Shown in pieces: positions 1-4,912 of a DNA stretch of 5,974 bases. Positions within the stretch are counted from its first letter, which is position 1, and each line of letters begins with the position of its first letter. The DNA is from Candidatus Cloacimonadota bacterium. Its GTDB lineage: Bacteria; Cloacimonadota; Cloacimonadia; JGIOTU-2; B8-G9. The stretch covers positions 1-5,974 of the forward strand of contig QMNM01000102.1 of NCBI GenBank assembly GCA_003647765.1. The letters are read 5' to 3'. The position numbers were made by a program, and so were the translations under genes. Under the pieces are notes generated by a model. It saw only the letters and a list, made by a program, of their open reading frames with translations. It was not told the origin of the DNA and made no database searches.

Positions 1-113
1 CCATAATTAGTATGTATAATAACAAGTTCGTCATTTCCTTTCACATCTTTTATCTTAGCAAATAGTCCAATTTGAATCAATAAAAGAGTGAATATTATGA
101 TTGCCTTTTTCAT
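1..113 (-). CDS. N-terminus of a secreted protein, possibly metallophosphatase-like (partial)
   Basis: Only the first 37 codons lie in the window; the gene continues past the left edge. The start is the ATG at 113-111, chosen because a strong GGAGG ribosome site lies four bases upstream. The protein begins MKKAIIIFTLLLIQIGLFA, which is a Sec signal peptide: two lysines, a hydrophobic core and a likely cleavage after LFA. The mature part then reads KIKDVKGNDELVIIHTNYG. The segment VIIHTN resembles the first strand of the 5'-nucleotidase/UshA-type metallophosphatases, which usually read ILHTND, but the following Asp is a Tyr here, so this is only a hint. It lies 89 bases downstream of citF in the same direction and could be read from the same transcript. 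The signal peptide points to the periplasm or cell surface, which is not an obvious partner for a cytoplasmic lyase. Confidence 0.7.
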   Translation of the reverse strand, partial: MKKAIIIFTLLLIQIGLFAKIKDVKGNDELVIIHTNY

Positions 114-202
114 AATACCTCCTTTTCCTTAATCTCATTGCATACTTTCTTCTGATGATGAAAATTGCCAGTGATTCATCTGTTCACAAGCAAGTTACAA
201 TC
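114..202. other. Short intergenic stretch between citF and the next gene
   Basis: These 89 bases separate the citF stop from the start of the secreted-protein gene. Apart from the ribosome site I see no gene, no convincing promoter and no hairpin followed by a T run. The only inverted pair is GATGAA with TTCATC around a 12-base loop, which is too weak to be called a terminator. Co-transcription with citF is therefore possible. Confidence 0.5.
118..122 (-). promoter_or_regulatory. Ribosome binding site of the left-edge secreted protein
   Basis: The minus strand reads GGAGG followed by TATT and then ATG, inside a longer purine run (AAAAGGAGG). This full Shine-Dalgarno match fixes the start of the partial gene at 113. 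Confidence 0.75.
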
Positions 203-1768
203 TTACTCAATCACCTGTCGCACACAATCAATAACAGTGCCATCTACCCATTTTATAGCCGCAATAATTTTGTTTCCTAATTTTGGTGGGTCTGGCTGAC
301 CTCCACAAATTTCCTCTACTTCTTCCTTAATCTCTATAATATCACGAATTGGAAGATTTGAACCTTTCATCTGCTCAATAAGGTCTTTTCTTAATGGATT
401 TATAGCAATCCCTCGCTCTGTTACAATAACATCAATCAACTCGCCTGGACCACTTATGGTTGTAACTTCGTCACGAATTACTGGAATGCGATCTCTAAAT
501 GATGGAATTGGAAGAATCGTGCATCTTGAGAATAAACAATTTTGCCATCCACCTATGCCGTGCAACAATCTACCATCAGAATGTGTTACTACATTAGCAT
601 TAAAATTAACATCCACTTCTGTGGCTCCAAGAACAACAGTATCTACCATCGTAGCAAAATTGCCCTTTCCGTGATAATTGTAGCTTGTAAATGGACTTGT
701 ATCAGCATGTCTTGGATTCTCTCGCATTGACCTTACACCTTCCAAATCAAATGTCTGACCATCTAATATATAATCTGTTAGCCCTTGCTCCAACATATCT
801 ACTAAATATTTAGTGCTTCCACCTCTTACAAATCGCGCTTTGACATTCTCCTCAATCATAAAATCTTTTAAAAATATTGCGAAAGCAAGAGAAGTTCCAC
901 CTGCACCACCCTGAAATGAGAAACCATTTTTCATTATGCCAGATTCTTTTACAAATCTCGCAGCCATCTCTGCAATCAATAATCTATCAGGACTTTTTGT
1001 TATCTGAGTCGTGCCAGAAACTATCTTACTCGCATCACCAATTTTGTCCACTACTACAACATAATCAACATAATTACCCTGAATCTGCCAGGGATAACAG
1101 GGAAAATCAATCAGATTATCTGTTACAATAATCACTTTGTCAGCATATTGAGAGTCAGCAAGAGCAAAGCCTAATAATCCACAAGCCGCATCTCCTGTAA
1201 GTCCGTTTGCATTGCCAAATGGGTCAGCAGTTGGAGCTGCTAATACAGCAATATCAATATGCACTTCTCCATCTTGAACTGCCTGATATCTTCCACCGTG
1301 TGAACGCAATACACCCATTCCTTTCATCTTTCCATAAGAAGCAAATTCTCCTAATGGTCCATTCATACTGCCCTCAATATGATGTATGACTCCACTTTCC
1401 AGATGTTTAATCTGCTGTGAATGACAGGGAAATGAAGCACTCGGAAACCACATCAAATCTTTAACGCCCAATTCTGCACACGCATCAAAAACCATATTTG
1501 CTACATAATCGCCATTTCTGAGATGATGATGCGTGGAAATCGTCATTCCATCTTTAATACCTGCTTTTTGCAATGCTGTTTTAATGTCATTGACAACTTT
1601 GTTTCCATCAGCTGGATAGTCAATACAAGTAGAGATAGGAGGTGCGGCTTTTCTACCAGTTGGACGATATTTGCCAACACCTTGATATGGAACTGCTTTC
1701 TTACCATTTATGATAGTAGGAACCATTCTGCCTAAAGCATTTCTTACTAATTTATATTCATTATTCAT
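203..1768 (-). CDS. citF: Citrate lyase alpha subunit (citrate:acetyl-ACP transferase)
   Basis: At 521 residues this has the usual length of CitF, and family motifs run along the whole chain. They include THHHLRNGD (79-87), HIEGSMNGPLG (130-140), LRSHGGR (154-160), APTADPFGNANG (178-189), GGAGGTSLAF (287-296), GATEVDVNFNANVVTHSDG (381-399) and VTERGIAINP (449-458). In known citrate lyases the alpha subunit moves the acyl group: it swaps the acetyl thioester on the carrier subunit for citrate, giving citryl-ACP that the beta subunit then cleaves. The fold is that of class I CoA-transferases, and the enzyme is cytoplasmic. The start ATG overlaps the end of citDE by 8 bases and has its own GGAGG site, so the two are very probably translationally coupled. 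No frameshift or missing motif is seen. Sequence alone does not separate citrate lyase from citramalate lyase, which uses homologous subunits, so the substrate remains open. Confidence 0.93.
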   Translation of the reverse strand: MNNEYKLVRNALGRMVPTIINGKKAVPYQGVGKYRPTGRKAAPPISTCIDYPADGNKVVNDIKTALQKAGIKDGMTISTHHHLRNGDYVANMVFDACAELGVKDLMWFPSASFPCHSQQIKHLESGVIHHIEGSMNGPLGEFASYGKMKGMGVLRSHGGRYQAVQDGEVHIDIAVLAAPTADPFGNANGLTGDAACGLLGFALADSQYADKVIIVTDNLIDFPCYPWQIQGNYVDYVVVVDKIGDASKIVSGTTQITKSPDRLLIAEMAARFVKESGIMKNGFSFQGGAGGTSLAFAIFLKDFMIEENVKARFVRGGSTKYLVDMLEQGLTDYILDGQTFDLEGVRSMRENPRHADTSPFTSYNYHGKGNFATMVDTVVLGATEVDVNFNANVVTHSDGRLLHGIGGWQNCLFSRCTILPIPSFRDRIPVIRDEVTTISGPGELIDVIVTERGIAINPLRKDLIEQMKGSNLPIRDIIEIKEEVEEICGGQPDPPKLGNKIIAAIKWVDGTVIDCVRQVIE

Positions 1769-2975
1769 TATTCCTCCAATCCCTGTCTAAAAGATTATTA
1801 TTCTTTGCTAATTCTACTGTTCTTATAGCTCTTTTCACAACAGGTGGGTCAATCATTTTACTACCGAGAGAAATTACAGCTAAACCTTTTTTCTTTGCGG
1901 ATTCATAAGCCAAAACGATTTTCTTTGCTTTCTCAATCTCTTCTGGAGTTGGAGCAAATGCCTTGTGTATTACTTTTATCTGTCGTGGATGAATACAGCC
2001 CTTACCAACAAATCCCAATGATTTTGCTTCTAAAACGCTTTCCCTTAAACCTTGCATATCTGTTACATCAGAAAACACAGTATCAATCGGTTGTACACCA
2101 GCGGCAACAGCTGCATTTACTAACCTCATCCTTGCCCAGATACTTTCTTTACCTTCATTAGTTCGCTTTGTGCCAATGTCTGCTGTATAATCCTCAAGTC
2201 CAATTGCAAGTGCAACTACATTATCCGCACATGAGGCAATTTCGTAAGCATTCAAAACGCCCAATGCACTTTCTATAATCGGCATTAGATATATCTCTTC
2301 TTTCAGCCCTTTTGCTTCCATAATTTCTTTTATTTTTTCATTTACCTGATGAATCTGCTCTGGATGTTCACATTTTGGAATAAGAATAAGATGAAGGTTA
2401 TGCGGAACTATGAACTTCAAATCATCCAATCCTCTGGGTATCTGATTGATTCTGACCATTCGCTCAGCATTATGAAAATCAATTCTCCGCAAGGCATTTC
2501 TGACAAGTATTTGAGCTGCATCCTTTTCAGTTGGAGCAACAGAATCCTCTAAATCTAAAATAATTCCATCTGCACCATATAATCCAGCATTTATCATAAG
2601 CTTAGGAAAATTTCCCGGTACATAAAGACGACTCCTTCTAAATCTTTCCCGTGATGTTTTGTATAAACATTTATCCGAAAATTCAGGTAAAAATTCCTTT
2701 TTTGTGTCAGGAAAACATCTGCGTACAGCTGTCTCAATTCTGGCTGATAAGACAAAAGCTAAAGCACCAAAATCCTCTATTTCTATCTCAGCATTTTTTA
2801 TATCAAAAAATTCCAATTCATCCTTTACCAATGCCATTATTGACCTGCCATATTCAACAGCAACTTTACTTTTAAGATTGATTCTTATTCCACCCAAATC
2901 TGTTATTTTTAGTGAAATATTACAATCAGAACGCAGTTTGCTGCCCATTATACCTACTGTTGAAACTCTATTCAT
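1761..2975 (-). CDS. citE: Fused citrate lyase acyl carrier (gamma, CitD) and beta (CitE) subunits
   Basis: This 404-residue protein joins two subunits that are separate in Klebsiella. Residues 1 to about 88 resemble CitD: GGIRINLKSKV (28-38), a segment around EIEDFGALAFVLSARIETAV (65-84), and a candidate attachment serine, Ser16, in the context LRSDC. After a linker, residues from about 112 onward form the HpcH/CitE barrel: RSRLYVPGN (114-122), ILDLEDSV (139-146), MVRIN (173-177), PIIES (232-236), GLEDYTADIG (259-268), GCIHPRQI (326-333) and GSKMIDPPVVKRA (371-383). Glu235 and the acidic pair Glu261/Asp262 sit where the family binds magnesium. The beta domain cleaves the citryl (or similar) thioester into an acetyl thioester and oxaloacetate (or another 2-oxo acid); the carrier domain holds the acyl group on a phosphoribosyl-dephospho-CoA arm. 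The start is supported by GGAGG eight bases upstream (2984-2988). The 3' end overlaps citF. The fusion locks carrier and lyase at 1:1. I am confident of the family, less so of the exact substrate. Confidence 0.92.
   Translation of the reverse strand: MNRVSTVGIMGSKLRSDCNISLKITDLGGIRINLKSKVAVEYGRSIMALVKDELEFFDIKNAEIEIEDFGALAFVLSARIETAVRRCFPDTKKEFLPEFSDKCLYKTSRERFRRSRLYVPGNFPKLMINAGLYGADGIILDLEDSVAPTEKDAAQILVRNALRRIDFHNAERMVRINQIPRGLDDLKFIVPHNLHLILIPKCEHPEQIHQVNEKIKEIMEAKGLKEEIYLMPIIESALGVLNAYEIASCADNVVALAIGLEDYTADIGTKRTNEGKESIWARMRLVNAAVAAGVQPIDTVFSDVTDMQGLRESVLEAKSLGFVGKGCIHPRQIKVIHKAFAPTPEEIEKAKKIVLAYESAKKKGLAVISLGSKMIDPPVVKRAIRTVELAKNNNLLDRDWRNNE
1773..1777 (-). promoter_or_regulatory. Ribosome binding site of citF inside the end of citDE
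   Basis: The minus strand reads GGAGG, then AATA, then the citF ATG. The site lies within the last codons of citDE, and the citDE stop codon falls inside the first codons of citF. Ribosomes finishing citDE can therefore start directly on citF, which would help keep subunit amounts balanced. Confidence 0.75.
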
Positions 2976-3069
2976 ATTTTAATCCTCCAATAAGTCATTT
3001 CTACACTATTTAGAAAACCGCTAATTTTCGCTAATAATTTATACTTTATCTATTAACATTTTATTCGCG
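2976..3069. other. Intergenic gap between the LarA-like gene and citDE
   Basis: These 94 bases carry the citDE ribosome site (2984-2988), a two-unit repeat at 3015-3034 and the start of a second array that crosses the LarA-like stop codon at 3070. I see no clear terminator; a weak GAAAA/TTTTC pairing is the only candidate. Whether the LarA-like gene and citDE share a transcript cannot be told from the sequence. Confidence 0.5.
3015..3034 (+). repeat. Two-unit 10-bp repeat
   Basis: Two adjacent units, AAACCGCTAA and TTTTCGCTAA, match at 7 of 10 positions. The CGCTAA half resembles the CGTGTNN half of the other 10-bp arrays in this window, so it is listed as a likely relative. Confidence 0.4.
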
Positions 3070-3096
3070 TTAATTAGTGTAAATTCGTGGTTCATT
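3063..3096 (+). repeat. 10-bp periodic repeat array 1, overlapping the end of the LarA-like gene
   Basis: Three units of ten bases follow one another: ATTCGCGTTA, ATTAGTGTAA and ATTCGTGGTT, then the tail CATT. The middle unit and the tail recur in array 2. On the minus strand the array supplies the last eight codons (NEPRIYTN) and the stop codon of the LarA-like gene. Confidence 0.6.
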
Positions 3097-4461
3097 AACA
3101 GCAATAATTCTATTGCCAAAGTTTATTATTGTAAAATCCCCATCGTCTCTGGCTATCCTTTCATTTATCCACAATTGATAATCTTTTATTGGAATAATAT
3201 TAACATTTGCTAAAAGATTGTCGTTCAATTCAGAATATAGATAAATTTTGACCTGCCTCTGTTTCATCAATCTAAGAAGCCGATGTGTCTTCCACATATA
3301 TAATTTGAAATTATTATCAATATATTCTCTTACTTGTGAGAATTTCCAGTCCTTCATTTTTATTAGATTATCGTAAAATAATTCCTTAGATTCCAAATCA
3401 GGAGTGAGTCCTTTATAATCTGGTTCAGCATCATGTCTGCCTCTACAAGGTGAAAATATAAGCACTTCTCCTTTATCTTCTATAATATTATTAACAGTCA
3501 TATCCAGGCATCGTTGTGTTGTATAAAGCGATTCACAGGCAGAATTGGTTCCAGGAGAAACAATCACATATCTCGTAGATCTAACCTTGAATTTGTAAAT
3601 CTCTTCATTCTTCTGAACCACTTTTCTGCATACATTATCAGGTTTGCCAATAACACCCCACAATTTTTCTACATAATGTAGCACAGAGTTCATAGCATGT
3701 GCAGTACATTGAAACATGTCTATTGCCAAATCTTTGTTCCTATCCCTTTCTATGAGCCGTCCATATTTTAATTGATATTTTTCTGTCTTATGCCGAAATT
3801 CTACATTATCAATTGAGAATGGATTATTTCTATCTTTTAGGTTTTCATTCCAATAAGTCCTACCTGGGCCGGAATGTTCATCTAAAGCAAACTTATGATT
3901 GTGAACTGTTGATTCTCTTGCAGATAAGCCCGGAAGCATTTGTTTATCAATTAGAGAATATCCACTCATATAGTGTGGCTTACTTTCGTGAAGATATATG
4001 CGAATTTCTGTGGTCATCCATTCTTTAAGAATTAGGATATCCGTTCCAAATGAGGTCTTACCTAAATTGATATACTTCTCTTTATCATCACACTCATTTG
4101 TGAACACTGAATATTTTATTCCGACTTCATCAGCAATTTCTGAAATCTGTTTTTGTAATTTTGCTGTATTAGTAATAATTTCGTGAGTGCCATTAGCAAT
4201 GAAAAATTTTACAATTTGAGGTTGAAATTCTTTTATTTTTTTGATAAAGGCAGGCAGATACTTTTGATGCGGATTTTTTCTTGAAAGATCATTGATAACC
4301 ACACCAATAATTTTATGTTGAGGAATGATTAGTTTTGAGAGCAAATCACTATATTTGACTGTTTCACCTTTATAATCTGGATAGGTTAAATATGAGGATA
4401 CTTTTTCATCAGGGATATCTAAATCAATACTTTTTAGATTATAATTTATTTTATATTTCAT
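3070..4461 (-). CDS. Divergent LarA-family (nickel-pincer) racemase/epimerase-like protein
   Basis: The 463-residue protein matches the LarA (lactate racemase, DUF2088) family across its N-terminal two thirds. Residues that hold the nickel-pincer cofactor and the active-site histidines in Lactobacillus plantarum LarA all have counterparts. Asp58 and Arg61 lie in NDLSR, His93 in ANGTHE, His163 and Lys173 in PHYMSGYSLIDK, and His189 in VHNH. The spacings (His to Lys 10, Lys to His 16) equal those I recall for LarA His174, Lys184 and His200. In the C-terminal part, however, the segment that reads QAVK in LarA (Gln295, Lys298) appears as TTQR (314-317), so the substrate is probably not lactate. 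Family members move a hydride at a secondary 2-hydroxy acid carbon. No signal peptide or membrane segment is seen. The ribosome site is weak (AAAG-like), unlike the lyase genes, so the start is less certain. The gene is co-oriented with citDE-citF, 94 bases upstream. Its last eight codons lie in a repeat array. Confidence 0.8.
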   Translation of the reverse strand: MKYKINYNLKSIDLDIPDEKVSSYLTYPDYKGETVKYSDLLSKLIIPQHKIIGVVINDLSRKNPHQKYLPAFIKKIKEFQPQIVKFFIANGTHEIITNTAKLQKQISEIADEVGIKYSVFTNECDDKEKYINLGKTSFGTDILILKEWMTTEIRIYLHESKPHYMSGYSLIDKQMLPGLSARESTVHNHKFALDEHSGPGRTYWNENLKDRNNPFSIDNVEFRHKTEKYQLKYGRLIERDRNKDLAIDMFQCTAHAMNSVLHYVEKLWGVIGKPDNVCRKVVQKNEEIYKFKVRSTRYVIVSPGTNSACESLYTTQRCLDMTVNNIIEDKGEVLIFSPCRGRHDAEPDYKGLTPDLESKELFYDNLIKMKDWKFSQVREYIDNNFKLYMWKTHRLLRLMKQRQVKIYLYSELNDNLLANVNIIPIKDYQLWINERIARDDGDFTIINFGNRIIAVNEPRIYTN

Positions 4462-4490
4462 ATATCTTTAATACAATTGCAAGTTAAACT

Positions 4491-4524
4491 AATGAGCCAC
4501 GAAACTGCACAAAATTACACTAAT
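4491..4524 (-). repeat. 10-bp periodic repeat array 2
   Basis: Read on the minus strand, three ten-base units follow one another: ATTAGTGTAA, TTTTGTGCAG and TTTCGTGGCT, then the tail CATT. The first unit is identical to one in array 1, and both arrays end in CATT. It lies in the opposite orientation to array 1, so the pair brackets the LarA-like gene as a degenerate inverted repeat. It sits 30 bases upstream of that gene's start. Confidence 0.6.
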
Positions 4525-4582
4525 CCAAGGTAGAAAAGCACTGACAAATTTTTTCTATTTTAACGCATTACGCAATTTCTCA

Positions 4583-4616
4583 TCAGTGTTATTCAGTGTC
4601 TTTCAATGTGCTATTT
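4583..4616 (+). repeat. 10-bp periodic repeat array 3
   Basis: Units TCAGTGTTAT, TCAGTGTCTT and TCAATGTGCT are perfectly phased at ten bases and are followed by ATTT. The first two units match at 8 of 10 positions. The GTG core and the closing GTGCTATT resemble the ends of the other arrays. Confidence 0.55.
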
Positions 4617-4636
4617 CTCTACAAATCTTATATATT

Positions 4637-4670
4637 TTTTGTGAATTTTCGTGTGGTTTTGTGGCTAAAT
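4637..4670 (+). repeat. 10-bp periodic repeat array 4
   Basis: Units TTTTGTGAAT, TTTCGTGTGG and TTTTGTGGCT are followed by AAAT. The third unit differs from the last unit of array 2 (TTTCGTGGCT) at one base. Arrays 2 and 4 face each other as a degenerate inverted pair about 110 bases apart. Confidence 0.55.
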
Positions 4671-4683
4671 ACTGATTATTCAA

Positions 4684-4713
4684 TTATGCAAATATGCGTT
4701 ATGCATTTATGCG
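4684..4713 (+). repeat. 15-bp tandem duplication
   Basis: TTATGCAAATATGCG is followed directly by TTATGCATTTATGCG, with 13 of 15 bases identical. Each copy is itself nearly two halves of ATGC type. The second copy provides the stop codon and the last four codons (RINA) of the ATPase remnant on the minus strand. Confidence 0.6.
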
Positions 4714-4839
4714 TAATTTAATCCATCTCTCAAAAAATGAGTCAAGAAAAAAATAACTATTGTTATGTTTCTCTATAACCTGCATATTTATCAATGTATT
4801 TACCGCTCTTTGAACAGTTGATATTGAAGGCAAGTCATT
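4699..4839 (-). pseudogene. 3' remnant of an AAA-type (archaeal-ATPase-like) gene
   Basis: The minus strand has an open frame of 46 codons with no ATG at its head and an in-frame stop just before it (4840-4842). It encodes LPSISTVQRAVNTL, then VIEKHNNS, then YFFLDSFFERWIK, and stops after LRINA. This order is the C-terminal winged helix of the AAA ATPases often found in archaea and anaerobic bacteria (Arch_ATPase, Pfam PF01637). Relatives there read like LPSPSTVQRAL, then a linker, then DPFF and a Trp two residues on; the Pro is Ser here. The P-loop, Walker B and the rest of the protein, normally several hundred residues, are absent, and the space is taken by the upstream region of the Wzi-like gene. 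I infer a gene lost by deletion whose tail survived. A short expressed peptide is possible but unlikely, as there is no good start or ribosome site. Confidence 0.65.
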
Positions 4840-4900
4840 TTATAGTCAAATTTAATTTTGACAGAAATTATGTATTTTACAGTTTTTTAATAAAAAATAT

Positions 4901-4905
4901 AAGGA
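4901..4905 (+). promoter_or_regulatory. Ribosome binding site of the Wzi-like gene
   Basis: AAGGA lies seven bases before the ATG at 4913. It supports this start, which also places the signal peptide exactly at the N-terminus. Confidence 0.65.
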
Positions 4906-4912
4906 TTAATTA

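Larger units (their letters stand above)
4462..4912. other. Gene-free region between two divergent genes
   Basis: This 451-base stretch separates the LarA-like gene (minus) from the Wzi-like gene (plus). It contains no intact gene. It holds three 10-bp periodic arrays, a 15-bp tandem duplication, and the 3' remnant of an ATPase gene on the minus strand, all listed separately. Promoters for both flanking genes should lie here, but I found no convincing -35/-10 pair for either. Confidence 0.7.

Noticed and set aside
150-175. Possible terminator hairpin after citF.
   Set aside because: The stem is only six base pairs, AT-rich, with a long loop and no T run on the minus strand.
1089-1106. Close match to the I-SceI homing endonuclease recognition sequence (15 of 18 bases).
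   Set aside because: It lies in a well-conserved part of citF and simply encodes PCYPWQ-type residues. No intron or endonuclease gene is nearby, so chance is the simpler reading.
456-2982. Several plus-strand open frames opposite citF and citDE.
   Set aside because: Their composition is that of antisense translation of conserved genes, and none has a motif or a supporting ribosome site.
3015-4713. CRISPR array as an explanation of the repeated units.
   Set aside because: The units are about ten bases, directly adjacent, degenerate, and without unique spacers; no cas gene is present.
4858-4863. TTGACA, a perfect -35 box, 50 bases upstream of the Wzi-like gene.
   Set aside because: No acceptable -10 box lies 16 to 18 bases further on; the nearest, TTTAAT, is 22 bases away. 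In AT-rich DNA a lone hexamer is weak evidence, and the likely host group may use a different promoter consensus.
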